64,000 bases of DNA. Origin: JBAYIE01 sp965279165 (lineage in GTDB: Bacteria > Bacteroidota > Bacteroidia > UKL13-3). Under the pieces are notes generated by a model. It did no database searches. It was not told the origin of the DNA and saw nothing but the letters and a program-made list of their open reading frames with translations. The DNA lies in assembly GCA_965279165.1 (NCBI GenBank), contig OZ257140.1, forward strand, positions 930,001-994,000, written 5' to 3'. Positions within the stretch are counted from its first letter, which is position 1; each line of letters opens with the position of its first letter. A program made the position numbers and the translations under genes. This document shows, piece by piece, positions 43,781-51,875 of the stretch.

Positions 43781-45004
43781 ATGGCCGAAGTGATCCGAAT
43801 GCCCAAAATGAGCGACACCATGACCGAAGGGGTTATCCATTCGTGGCTAAAAAAAGTTGGTGATGACATAAAACCCGGAGATATCCTGGCTGAAGTTGAA
43901 ACCGACAAAGCAACCATGGAATTGGAAAACTATGTAAAGGGAACACTTTTACATATCGGAATACCTGCAGGTGGTACTGTACCTGTTGATGCAGTCATTG
44001 CTATCGTGGGTCAAAAAGGGGATGATATCTCTGCTTTACTTCAATCGGCTCCGGTTAATGGTACACCTGTTGCTGAAAACCCAAAACCGGAAAATATTTC
44101 TAAGGAAATCGAGAAACCGACTGTTGCTGCACCTGCTGCTTCATCCGATTCTCGGATAAAGGCCTCCCCACTTGCCAAAAAGCTTGCCGAAGATAAAGGA
44201 GTTGATATTTCAAAGGTTCCGGGAAGTGGCGACAATGGAAGAATTGTAAAACGCGATGTAGAGAATTTTAAATCGACAGATAAACTAAAACAAAATATCA
44301 TACTTCCTTCCGTTTCAGGCAAGGAAAGCTATGAAGAATTTACGGTTTCGCAAATGCGCAAGGCTATTGCAAGGAGATTAACCGATTCGAAAAATGGTGC
44401 TCCCCACTTCTATTTAACGATGAGTATCGTAATGGATAATGCCATCGAAGCCCGCAAAAGCATGAACGATATGAGTCCGGTTAAGATTTCGATGAATGAC
44501 ATAATCATTAAGGCTGTAGCACATGCTTTGCGCCGCAATCCAAATGTTAATTCGAGTTGGTTAGGCGATAAAATCAGAATCAACCACCATATACATATTG
44601 GAGTTGCTGTAGCAATTGAAGATGGTTTAATTGTACCTGTGGTGAAATTTGCGGATAGTAAAAGTATTTCACATATTAGTGCTGAGGTTAAAGAATTAGC
44701 GGAGAAAGCAAAAGCTAAAAAACTACAACCAACCGAATTCGAAGGCAATACCTTTACCATTTCCAATCTGGGTATGTTTGGTATTGATGAATTTACAGCC
44801 ATCATTAATCCACCTGATGCTTGCATCCTCGCGATAGGAGCAGCCAAAGAAACAGTAATTGCTGAAAAAGGTCAAATGAAAGTTGCCCAGGTAATGAAGG
44901 TTACTTTAAGTTGCGATCACCGAGTAGTAGATGGAGCCGTTGGTTCTGCCTTTCTACAAACCTTGAAAGAACTACTGGAAAATCCGGTATTAATCTTGGT
45001 ATAA
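43781..45004 (+). CDS. pdhC: Pyruvate dehydrogenase-type dihydrolipoamide acetyltransferase (E2)
   Basis: A 407-residue acyltransferase. One lipoyl domain (lipoyl Lys in EVETDKATMELE, about residue 44), an Ala/Pro linker, a peripheral subunit-binding domain (RIKASPLAKKLAEDKGVDI, about 125-160) and a catalytic domain ending in SCDHRVVDGAVG (His about 372). The opening VIRMPKMSDTMTEGVI is typical of PDH E2 in this phylum, so acetyl transfer from pyruvate is most likely; branched-chain specificity cannot be ruled out. Only one lipoyl domain is present. No E1 gene adjoins it. Confidence 0.9.
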   Translation: MAEVIRMPKMSDTMTEGVIHSWLKKVGDDIKPGDILAEVETDKATMELENYVKGTLLHIGIPAGGTVPVDAVIAIVGQKGDDISALLQSAPVNGTPVAENPKPENISKEIEKPTVAAPAASSDSRIKASPLAKKLAEDKGVDISKVPGSGDNGRIVKRDVENFKSTDKLKQNIILPSVSGKESYEEFTVSQMRKAIARRLTDSKNGAPHFYLTMSIVMDNAIEARKSMNDMSPVKISMNDIIIKAVAHALRRNPNVNSSWLGDKIRINHHIHIGVAVAIEDGLIVPVVKFADSKSISHISAEVKELAEKAKAKKLQPTEFEGNTFTISNLGMFGIDEFTAIINPPDACILAIGAAKETVIAEKGQMKVAQVMKVTLSCDHRVVDGAVGSAFLQTLKELLENPVLILV

Positions 45005-45335
45005 TTTTTTATTTTAATATTTGGGCGTTCCCACACATGCCAAAAACTACGTCGCCTTTATCGTGCAATTTTTTTTTAAAATGCATAATGCATAGGCGAC
45101 TTGTTTTTGTGCTGCGGGTCTCGCTTTCTCCGGAGTACCGGAGAAGAGCTCAGACAAACCGCTCTGGACCTAAAGCAGGGCTATCCTACAATAAAATCGG
45201 TTGTAGTTACATTCGAATTGGATAGTTGGGCTTCACACCCGCATGTATCACTTAACCAAGAAAGAAATACCTTTATCCGATTACCTTTTATTTCCCATTA
45301 ATGAAACTTACGCCTAATCTTTATTATTTAACCCA
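45005..45335. other. Spacer with a second structured GC-rich island
   Basis: From 45023 (GGGCGTTCCC) to about 45180 the sequence has the inverted repeats GTCGCC (45051)/GGCGAC (45095) and a perfect 8-bp hairpin TTCTCCGG/CCGGAGAA (45126-45145), and TGCGGGTC at 45113. The boxes resemble those of the island at 36927-37062 read on its minus strand. No convincing gene. The rest of the gap shows nothing. Confidence 0.5.
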
Positions 45336-45336
45336 T

Positions 45337-45370
45337 AAAAAAAGCCGGATTAACCGGCTTTTTATTTTTT
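45337..45370. terminator. Bidirectional terminator between pdhC and phaJ
   Basis: AAAAAAAGCCGG / CCGGCTTTTT stem with A and T tracts on either side, placed between converging genes. Confidence 0.85.
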
Positions 45371-45382
45371 GGTATCTACTAA

Positions 45383-45799
45383 TTACCAAACATATTGCTT
45401 TTTATTCATCAACAATGCTTCTCCTACAATGGTTTCCACACCGGTTGCCTTATCAATAACCTTTGTATCATATAATACACGGTTCTTTTCAGGAAATATT
45501 TCCTTCACTGTAATCACAGCTTGGTAATCGGTATCCACAAACATTGGCTTTAAAAAGGTGGTGTTTTGTTTCATGTATACCTGACCATCAGCACATAATA
45601 ATGTTCCAAAGATTTTGGTAAAAACACTGGCACTAAAGTGACCATGGATAATATTCCGTTCAAACATACTGTTCTTACCGGTTTCGGCATCGATATGCAA
45701 AGGATTGGTATCGCCCGAAATTTTTGCATACATGTCAACTTGTTCTTGTGTGTAGCGTATATCGTAGGTATACACATCTCCTGTTTTTGGTGCAGTCAT
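45383..45799 (-). CDS. phaJ: MaoC-like (R)-specific enoyl-CoA hydratase, PhaJ-like
   Basis: A 138-residue hot-dog-fold hydratase. The hydratase-2 catalytic pair is in SGDTNPLHID: Asp30 and His35, nearly the same numbers as Asp31/His36 of the Aeromonas PhaJ. IIHGHFSASVF follows as in the family. It would turn enoyl-CoA from beta-oxidation into (R)-3-hydroxyacyl-CoA, the PHA synthase substrate. The gene is divergent from phaE, 238 bp away, which supports this role; other MaoC functions remain possible. Confidence 0.8.
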   Translation of the reverse strand: MTAPKTGDVYTYDIRYTQEQVDMYAKISGDTNPLHIDAETGKNSMFERNIIHGHFSASVFTKIFGTLLCADGQVYMKQNTTFLKPMFVDTDYQAVITVKEIFPEKNRVLYDTKVIDKATGVETIVGEALLMNKKQYVW

Positions 45800-45961
45800 A
45801 TTTTAAAATTTTATGGCTGCAAGATAACTTTTGGGAAGAATTTGACCTATAATTTATGCATATGGTTAAAAAAATCTTTTAATGACAAAAATCATATCGC
45901 ATGTAAACACCTGTAAATACTAGTAAAGTAGTATGGTAATGGAAATTTAACATGCAGGATA

Positions 45962-45990
45962 TTGAAATCTAAGGAATTGAGTTACCTTTG
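45962..45990 (+). promoter_or_regulatory. Promoter of phaE
   Basis: TTG at 45962-45964, 18 nt, TACCTTTG at 45983-45990, a good Bacteroidota match, 47 nt before the ATG. Confidence 0.7.
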
Positions 45991-46037
45991 TGCCCGCATT
46001 TTAGAGACAAAATCAAGACATTAAATATATAATAATT

Positions 46038-47333
46038 ATGGAAAACAACGCTAACCTTTTTAACACTTTCGCTGAAGCACAAAAACAAGCTGCAGAGAAC
46101 TTTGCTAATGTAACAGAAAAAATGGCTAAAACTTTAAATTTAGACATGAATTCAGATTTCTTCAAAAAATGGTATGATTCTCAAATGTCGTTCTTTAACC
46201 AGAATAACACCGGAAATCCTGCCGAAAACATGAATTTCTTCAACACTTGGATGACTAACCAAACCAATCAAGCAAAAGAATGGATGGGACAAATCCAAAA
46301 TAACTTAAGTAAATTTACCGGTAACAACATGAACGACGACATGAAAAATGCATACGACAACATGATGAATACCTACAACTCATGGATGAACACCATGAAT
46401 ACAACTTACAGCGAAATGCTGAAAAACTACGGTAACCCTACAACTAAAGATGCATTTACCGGAATGTTCGGTAATTCAGAAATGTATTTGAAAATGTATG
46501 AACTGTGGATGCCAATGTTAAAGTCTATCCAAGACAAATCTTTTACTCCTGAGTCTTTCAAAACCATGTTTAACACGGCTTCTTTCAAAGACATGATGGA
46601 TAAAATGTTTGGCATGCAACCTGATTTCATGAAAAATATCGTGAATGCAGATGCAATGAAAGAAAATATGGCTAAAATGATGGGAATGAACAAAGATGCT
46701 TTTCAAAACATGAAAAACATGTTCACCACTAACATGCCTAACCAAAACGAAATGTTCAATAACATGTTAACCCAATACAACAGCATGTTAAACTCTATGA
46801 ACCTTTCTGCTTCTCCATTAATGAAATTAATGACTCCGGGTACTTCCAAAAACAATATCGAATCAATGAATGATATGGCAAGTGAGTTCGGAAACTTCCA
46901 GATCAAAAATACCCAGATGCAGTATATGATGTATACTACCGGATTAGAAGCTATGCAAGCTGTTTCTGAAAGTATCTACAACAAAATGCAAAACGGTGAA
47001 GATCTTTCTAACTTCATGACTATCTACAGCGAATTCCTGAATACAAATGATAAATTCTTTGTTGAATTATTTAACACAGAAGAGTATTCAAAAATGCAAG
47101 CTGAAGTTAATTCATTAGGAATGAAAATGAAGCGTAAAATGGACCTTCAGATGGAAAAAGCTTTGGTTAATATCCCGGTTGCAACCCGTACCGAAATGGA
47201 CGAATTGTACAAAACAATCTACGAATTGAAAAAACGTATCAATTCATTGGAAAAACAAATTGACTCTGATGTTGTTATTGAAACAGAAGAGAAAGAAGCG
47301 CCTAAAGCACGTAAAACTGCTAAAAACGCTTAA
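46038..47333 (+). CDS. phaE: PHA synthase subunit PhaE (class III), Met/Asn-rich
   Basis: A 431-residue alpha-helical protein without catalytic residues. The C-terminal ALVNIPVATRTEMDELYKT...ELKKRINSLEKQ is the PhaE/phasin-type coiled coil required to form the class III synthase with PhaC. It is longer than the about 360 residues of the Allochromatium subunit. The middle is strikingly rich in Met (about 53 in total by my count), Asn and Phe, with many FxxM and NMxxM patterns, giving an amphipathic, granule-surface-like composition. The tail is Lys/Glu/Ala-rich. phaC follows. Confidence 0.87.
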   Translation: MENNANLFNTFAEAQKQAAENFANVTEKMAKTLNLDMNSDFFKKWYDSQMSFFNQNNTGNPAENMNFFNTWMTNQTNQAKEWMGQIQNNLSKFTGNNMNDDMKNAYDNMMNTYNSWMNTMNTTYSEMLKNYGNPTTKDAFTGMFGNSEMYLKMYELWMPMLKSIQDKSFTPESFKTMFNTASFKDMMDKMFGMQPDFMKNIVNADAMKENMAKMMGMNKDAFQNMKNMFTTNMPNQNEMFNNMLTQYNSMLNSMNLSASPLMKLMTPGTSKNNIESMNDMASEFGNFQIKNTQMQYMMYTTGLEAMQAVSESIYNKMQNGEDLSNFMTIYSEFLNTNDKFFVELFNTEEYSKMQAEVNSLGMKMKRKMDLQMEKALVNIPVATRTEMDELYKTIYELKKRINSLEKQIDSDVVIETEEKEAPKARKTAKNA

Positions 47334-47356
47334 TTAAATAATTGAGATTGGTTATG

Positions 47357-47400
47357 AGCCACAGATTCGATTTAATTTAGATTGGATTTGTGGCTTTTTC
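47357..47400 (+). terminator. Hairpin with T run between phaE and phaC
   Basis: AGCCACA (47357-47363) pairs with TGTGGCT (47389-47395), followed by TTTTC. It could reduce read-through and set the PhaE:PhaC ratio. Confidence 0.7.
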
Positions 47401-47432
47401 TGTTTATATCGTAACCCTAAATAAAAAATTGA

Positions 47433-48491
47433 ATGAGTAATAATACCGGCGCCAAAGTGATGGAAACATTAAATAAGACCAGCGAAAAGCTAATTAAAGG
47501 ATATGAGGTCCTGCAACAAATTGAAGGAATTGAAATAGCTACAACTCCAAAAGACCTGGTTTGGCAAGATGATTTGGTTAAACTTTACCATTATCGCAGA
47601 GATACACCGGCAAAATGCAAAGTACCGGTTTTGGTTTCTTTTGCTATCATGAATCGCCATGATGTTTTAGACTTACAACCCGATCGCAGTTTAATGAAAA
47701 AATTACTCGACGAAGGTTTGGATATTTATATCATGGATTGGGGTTATCCGCAAAAACAACACCGTTATTTAACCATGGAAGATTATATCCTTGGTTTTAT
47801 GGATGGTGCTGTTAATTATATTCGTAAAACAACCAAAAACCAACAAATTCATAAAATGGGAATTTGTCAGGGTGGTACGTTCAGTGCAATTTATGCTTCC
47901 ATCTTCCCTGAGAAAATTAAAACCCTAACAACTTATGTTGCGCCATTTGATTTTGGCGGCAACGAGTGTATGTTATACCGTTGGACCAAAGATTTGGATA
48001 TTGATGCCATGATTGATGCAAACAACGGTTTGGTAAAAGCAGACATGATCGATAACGGATTTGCCATGTTAAAACCATCTTCCAATATCTCTAAATATAT
48101 CGGCATTATGGATTCGTTGGATAACGAAGATAAAATGATGAATTTCTTGCGTATGGAAAAGTGGAAAGCGGATTGTCCGGATCAAGCAGGTGAAATGTTC
48201 CGTAAATACGTAAAAGATTTATGGCAAGACAACAAATTGATAAAAGGCGAATTTGAATTGGGTAAACACAAAGTGAACCTGAAAAACATGACCATGCCTT
48301 TTCTCAATATCTATGCAACCGACGATACCATCATCCCTACTTCATCCACCATTCCGGTAAATGAAGTGGTAGGTTCAAAAGACAAAGAAATGTATCCATT
48401 CCCCGGAGGACATATAGGCGTATTTGTTGGAGCGCGTTCACAAAAAGAATTAGGACCAAAAGTTGCCAATTGGGTAATAGAACATTGCTAA
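47433..48491 (+). CDS. phaC: Class III poly(R)-hydroxyalkanoate synthase PhaC
   Basis: A 352-residue alpha/beta-hydrolase-fold polymerase that joins (R)-3-hydroxyacyl-CoA units into PHA. The nucleophile is Cys145 in the lipase-box variant GICQGG; the acid is Asp297 or Asp298 (IYATDDTIIP) and the base His327 (PGGHIGVFVG). Length and the need for PhaE fit class III (about 350-370). MDWGYPQKQHRYLTMEDY is also typical. A perfect palindrome terminator follows. The gene is 99 bp after phaE in the same direction. Confidence 0.94.
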   Translation: MSNNTGAKVMETLNKTSEKLIKGYEVLQQIEGIEIATTPKDLVWQDDLVKLYHYRRDTPAKCKVPVLVSFAIMNRHDVLDLQPDRSLMKKLLDEGLDIYIMDWGYPQKQHRYLTMEDYILGFMDGAVNYIRKTTKNQQIHKMGICQGGTFSAIYASIFPEKIKTLTTYVAPFDFGGNECMLYRWTKDLDIDAMIDANNGLVKADMIDNGFAMLKPSSNISKYIGIMDSLDNEDKMMNFLRMEKWKADCPDQAGEMFRKYVKDLWQDNKLIKGEFELGKHKVNLKNMTMPFLNIYATDDTIIPTSSTIPVNEVVGSKDKEMYPFPGGHIGVFVGARSQKELGPKVANWVIEHC

Positions 48492-48512
48492 TTAAAACAC
48501 ACTAATGATTGA

Positions 48513-48543
48513 AAAGACGTTACCATGGTAACGTCTTTCTTTT
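48513..48543 (+). terminator. Perfect-palindrome terminator after phaC
   Basis: A 26-bp perfect palindrome with half-site AAAGACGTTACCA (48513-48538) followed by CTTTTT. It overlaps the leader of the next gene, whose ATG is only 7 nt beyond the stem. Confidence 0.85.
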
Positions 48544-48544
48544 T

Positions 48545-49408
48545 ATGCATACAACCGTAAAATATCCTTATCCGATTAAACACCTGGCAATTCACGATAA
48601 AATTGAATTGGCATATATGGATATTGGCAAAGGTGATCAAACCTTGCTTTTCATTCATGGGTTAGCCAACTATGCTCCCGTTTGGAAATACCAATTAGAA
48701 GAACTTAGCAAGCACTATCGTTGTATTGCAATTGATTTGCCCGGCAACGGGTATTCAACCAGAGGAGAATATCCTTATTCGACATTCTTTTATGCTGAAT
48801 CCGTTCATCAGTTTGTTACCGCATTAAACCTTAAGAATCCAGTTTTGGTTGGGCATTCCATGGGTGGACAAATATCCATGATGCTTGCTTTGCGCTATCC
48901 TTCTGTATATCAAAAATTAATTCTTATTGCATCGGCAGGCATCGAAAATTTTACCGCTACCGATAAACTAATCATGCAAAATTTGATGGCAATTGGCGAG
49001 TACTTTTATTCCGACGAAATTCATTTAGAGAATGCGATTCGCGATAGCTTTGAAGTTCCGGGATTGGATTGTAACCAGGTAGTGGCTGAATTAAAATCCA
49101 TTCTTAAAAAATATTCCGCAAAACAATGGAAGGATATGTCGCTTGCATCCATTCAAGGAATGATCAACGAACCCATTCATACTTTTTTAAACCAAATACA
49201 AGCGCAAGTATTGTTATTATATGGGACTAACGACAGATTTATACCAAACAAAATGTTGCACCCAATGGAAACACCTAAATCAATCGGAACATTAGGTGCT
49301 ACTTTAATTCCAAATGCACAATTAAAAATGATTGAAAAGGCAGGGCATTTTGTGCATATGGAAAAGTATGCTGAAGTGAATACAGCGATTATAAATTGGT
49401 TGGCTTAA
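48545..49408 (+). CDS. Alpha/beta hydrolase
   Basis: A 287-residue hydrolase. LLFIHGLANYAPVW near residue 38 (oxyanion HG), VGHSMGGQISMM near 105 (nucleophile Ser), YGTNDRFIP near 238 (Asp) and KAGHFVHMEK near 265 (His) form a complete catalytic set. Substrate unknown; a link to PHA turnover is suggested only by its position. The ATG at 48545 is used because a TTG 36 nt upstream would place the phaC terminator palindrome inside the protein. Its stop codon is part of a 55-bp palindrome. Confidence 0.86.
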   Translation: MHTTVKYPYPIKHLAIHDKIELAYMDIGKGDQTLLFIHGLANYAPVWKYQLEELSKHYRCIAIDLPGNGYSTRGEYPYSTFFYAESVHQFVTALNLKNPVLVGHSMGGQISMMLALRYPSVYQKLILIASAGIENFTATDKLIMQNLMAIGEYFYSDEIHLENAIRDSFEVPGLDCNQVVAELKSILKKYSAKQWKDMSLASIQGMINEPIHTFLNQIQAQVLLLYGTNDRFIPNKMLHPMETPKSIGTLGATLIPNAQLKMIEKAGHFVHMEKYAEVNTAIINWLA

Positions 49409-49456
49409 CGGTTTAATCGTATTGAAGCCTTGCAATGGATAAACCTTTGTTAAGCC
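49402..49456. repeat. 55-bp palindrome at the left end of the accessory block
   Basis: GGCTTAAC (49402-49409) and GTTAAGCC (49449-49456) form perfect outer arms, GGTTTA/TAAACC the next, and ATTG/CAAT the inner pair. The outer arms fit the attC consensus pair RYYYAAC...GTTRRRY. It lacks a T tract, so it is not an obvious terminator, although it lies between converging genes. Confidence 0.55.
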
Positions 49457-49464
49457 TTGACCTT

Positions 49465-49785
49465 TCATGCAAGAATATGGGCTCCGGGTGAGAGTGGAGT
49501 CAACAGAAGTTCAAGAATTTTAGGAACCAACGCTTTCAAATGTAAATAGGTATTGTCTTTTGAATTTAACACAATTACAGGTAAAGTGTATTTCTTGAAG
49601 TTCTGCTGATATTGAAGATTCTTATCAAATGTCAAGAGTGCTTCAAAACCATCCTCAATCATTAAAGCTAGCAATTCGCCATTTGTTTTGCCATTCCAGC
49701 CTCTATCTCTAACCGTAAATATTTCGTGGTCTTGAAAGTCCTCCTTAAGTCTTTTGGGAAGATTCTCGTCAAGCAGTAATTTCAT
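49465..49785 (-). CDS. DUF5615 family PIN-like toxin
   Basis: A 106-residue protein opening MKLLLDENLPKRL, the hallmark of DUF5615 PIN-like nucleases (first acidic residue in DEN), with LALMIEDGFEALLTFDKN supplying further acidic residues. It is probably an RNase toxin of a type II toxin-antitoxin pair. The start at 49785 is preferred because the family begins there; it overlaps the upstream DUF433 gene by 17 bp, supporting coupled expression. The stop is 8 bp from the 55-bp palindrome. Confidence 0.85.
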   Translation of the reverse strand: MKLLLDENLPKRLKEDFQDHEIFTVRDRGWNGKTNGELLALMIEDGFEALLTFDKNLQYQQNFKKYTLPVIVLNSKDNTYLHLKALVPKILELLLTPLSPGAHILA

Positions 49786-50011
49786 ATATTTTCTCGAGTT
49801 CTTTAGATGAAACAAGCTTTCCGGCAATTTCTAATACTGCAATTACTTGTGATTTCTCTACAGATGGAAAGTCTTGAAGAAATTCATCTAAGGAAATACC
49901 TTCTTCAAGATGAAGGAATAAAGTTTCAATTGGAACTCGAGTCCCTTTGAAAACCGGTTGACCACCAAGGATTTCTTGATCGATGGTTATTATGTCCTTA
50001 ATTGGATCCAT
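49769..50011 (-). CDS. DUF433 family antitoxin
   Basis: An 80-residue protein: ITIDQEILGGQPVFKGTRVPIETLFLHLEEG is the DUF433 signature, followed by an HTH-like helical region (DEFLQDFPSVEKSQVIAVLE). DUF433 proteins are the usual DNA-binding antitoxin partners of DUF5615 toxins. The ATG at 50011 is preferred to a TTG two codons upstream. The leader of about 50 nt follows the palindromic element at 50061-50193. Confidence 0.87.
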   Translation of the reverse strand: MDPIKDIITIDQEILGGQPVFKGTRVPIETLFLHLEEGISLDEFLQDFPSVEKSQVIAVLEIAGKLVSSKELEKIYEITA

Positions 50012-50060
50012 ATTCAAATATAAGCATTTTATATTTTATTTCGAGCCCGCTTAATGCTAT

Positions 50061-50193
50061 GGCATTATGTTCCGCAGCTACCCGAAGGGCGGGACTTTCA
50101 CCACAAAACTTTATTAAAAATACTAATATTATCTTTAACTACAAAACTGTCTTTGGAACACGAAACCCTGCCTTTTGGGTACGGGCTGTTAGC
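50061..50193 (-). repeat. attC-like palindromic element C (133 bp)
   Basis: On the plus strand the left end is GGCATTATGTTCCGCAGC and the right end GGGCTGTTAGC. TACCCGAAGGGCGGG (50079-50093) pairs with CCCTGCCTTTTGGGTA (50166-50181) in 15 pairs, two of them G-T, with a single extrahelical T. A long unpaired centre contains ACAAAACTGTCT, shared with element A. It lies directly after the lipoprotein stop in the direction of transcription. Confidence 0.65.
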
Positions 50194-50222
50194 AGCTGCT
50201 CTTTTGTCTGTTTTGTTAGATT

Positions 50223-50867
50223 TCATTTTTTCATTGTCTTATTGTAATCAGCAACACTGCCATAATATGCGAAACCTTGCATATAACTTATTCTCCACTT
50301 TCTATCTTCTTTTATTGCTTTCAGTTCATATTGCTTTTCATTTCGGTTTCCCCAAGTCCAGTAAAAAGACACAACTCCATTGTTATATATAAAATTATTT
50401 AGAGTTATTAATTTCCAGTAATCTTCCGGATAGTCTTGGCAACTACACCAATCGTCAGCGTCAGTGTCCCATAACGGAATTCCATCGTTCATATTTCGCC
50501 ATTCAATAGTAGCTTGTTTAATTGAGGAGTCAACGCTTAACGCATGTGTCCGATGGGTTGTAAAAAATTCTTTGGAAAAGAAATTTGTTGCTTTAAAAAC
50601 TTCCATGTCCTTTGCATATTCATCCCAGTCAACTCCTGTAAAAATGCTATCGTTAGGTGTCTTGAACTTAAGAGGAAAACCGTTTCTTCTATATTTAGTT
50701 TCGTGCCATTCATAAACGTTCCTTACTAAAATTGTGAGTTCTATGCTGTCAGAGTAGTCAATCTGATCTACTCCTTTATCTGCTAACTTTGAACTACCAG
50801 AACTGTTACAACTCATCAATAAAGTGGTTGTCGTCAAAAGTCCAATTATGTAATATTTTAAGTTCAT
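50223..50867 (-). CDS. Lipoprotein of unknown function (candidate cassette gene)
   Basis: A 214-residue predicted lipoprotein: hydrophobic N-terminus and lipobox LMSC (Cys about residue 20), then a Ser/Gly linker. The mature part has many Trp and charged residues (DWDEYAKDMEVF, DTDADDWCSCQDYPEDYWK, FYWTWGNRNEKQYEL) and resembles small DUF3828-like/NTF2-like exported proteins, but I cannot assign it. Its leader and stop are bounded by palindromic elements B and C. Confidence 0.7.
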   Translation of the reverse strand: MNLKYYIIGLLTTTTLLMSCNSSGSSKLADKGVDQIDYSDSIELTILVRNVYEWHETKYRRNGFPLKFKTPNDSIFTGVDWDEYAKDMEVFKATNFFSKEFFTTHRTHALSVDSSIKQATIEWRNMNDGIPLWDTDADDWCSCQDYPEDYWKLITLNNFIYNNGVVSFYWTWGNRNEKQYELKAIKEDRKWRISYMQGFAYYGSVADYNKTMKK

Positions 50868-50909
50868 TTATTTTCGTCCGTTTCAAATTAGCACTGACGT
50901 CATAGAGTT

Positions 50910-51045
50910 GCGCCTAAGGTTCCGCAGCCCTGCGCTGTTGCCGCTTCGTAACGTTTAATTGTCAAGCTAAGATATAAATAAATGCGAAATGAAATGTTGA
51001 AATTTAGCGATATACCGGTAATAGCGCGAGACCGCTGTTATACGC
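50910..51045 (-). repeat. attC-like palindromic element B (136 bp)
   Basis: Plus-strand left end GCGCCTAAGGTTCCGCAGC and right end GACCGCTGTTATACGC. CGCTGTTGCC pairs with GGTAATAGCG (all 10 pairs, two G-T). It occupies most of the gap between the DUF5677-like gene (stop 51048) and the lipoprotein start. It shares GTTCCGCAGC and GCTGTTA with elements A and C. Confidence 0.62.
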
Positions 51046-51047
51046 AG

Positions 51048-51860
51048 TTATTTTGGATTTTTCTGTCCAAGGGGTAGATTGTTCTCGACAAGAGATTTAA
51101 TTTTTAAAAAATTGTTTTCAAATTCATCTGTATAATTATCATAGCATTCATTAAAGGTTTCAAGGAAATCATAAACCAATGATCTCCAGTTATAATTTGA
51201 TGAATTGAGGCAAGCCTGAACTGTGAGTGAAGATACCAAGGCTGCATTTTTTAAAATGATTTGAGATTGATATTCAATGTGGGTAGAAATGTGATCAGGT
51301 CTCTTGTCTGGGGCTATGGCAAAATATTCTATCATTCCATCATTTGCCATAGGATGCACATGGGTGCTTGCATGGTCGTATCCAAATTGGTAAAGAAAGT
51401 AGTACCCTTTATCTTTAAACTCGCTTTTAATATCTGGTCGACTCCATTTAAAGCCACTTTCTTTGATTGCATTATATTTCTTTTTTTCTTCTGGTGTTGA
51501 AAGAAACAATTCTTTGTTTAATGAATCTTTAAGCATTTCGTCACTAAGAGAGTTGTTATTAGCCTCACATTGTTTCATGTAACTCCATTTCTCAAATTGT
51601 TCAAATGTATCTGTTCTCTCTAGATAATATAAATGCGCCAATCTGTCTAGCATAGAACGATAAATGATAAAACAATCAAAAGTCTGATTACAACGATTAA
51701 GAAGTCTAATAGATAGAAGTTGACTGATTGATTTAGCCGCAAAATTTCGTAAGAGTGTTTTTTTTGAGGTTAGTTCTATTGTGTCAAAGGTAAAAATCAT
51801 CATTGCACACCCTATCTCATAAATTTCAAGGATTTCCTCTTTTGATTTTGGCATTTTCAC
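51048..51860 (-). CDS. DUF5677-like protein (candidate cassette gene)
   Basis: A 270-residue mostly helical soluble protein. The segments SIRLLNRCNQTFDCFIIYRSMLDRLAHLYYL and YQFGYDHASTHVHPMANDG resemble DUF5677 proteins, whose function is unknown. No catalytic motif is evident. It starts about 16 nt after element A and ends 2 nt before element B. Base composition looks slightly more AT-rich than the flanking core genes, but I have not computed it. Confidence 0.65.
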   Translation of the reverse strand: MKMPKSKEEILEIYEIGCAMMIFTFDTIELTSKKTLLRNFAAKSISQLLSIRLLNRCNQTFDCFIIYRSMLDRLAHLYYLERTDTFEQFEKWSYMKQCEANNNSLSDEMLKDSLNKELFLSTPEEKKKYNAIKESGFKWSRPDIKSEFKDKGYYFLYQFGYDHASTHVHPMANDGMIEYFAIAPDKRPDHISTHIEYQSQIILKNAALVSSLTVQACLNSSNYNWRSLVYDFLETFNECYDNYTDEFENNFLKIKSLVENNLPLGQKNPK

Positions 51861-51875
51861 TATTGAATAAGAATT

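Noticed and set aside
44911..45225. 104-codon open frame
   Set aside because: It begins inside pdhC in another frame and runs through the second structured island.
48509..48544. N-terminal extension of the hydrolase from a TTG
   Set aside because: The 36 nt are the phaC terminator palindrome; ATG 48545 gives the natural start.
49402..49456. Simple bidirectional transcription terminator
   Set aside because: Not fully excluded, but both outer flanks lack T tracts and the arms match attC-type core boxes, so it is listed as a palindrome of uncertain role.
50002..50392. Plus-strand open frames of 81 and 112 codons
   Set aside because: They run through palindromic element C and the antisense of the lipoprotein gene; composition is not protein-like.
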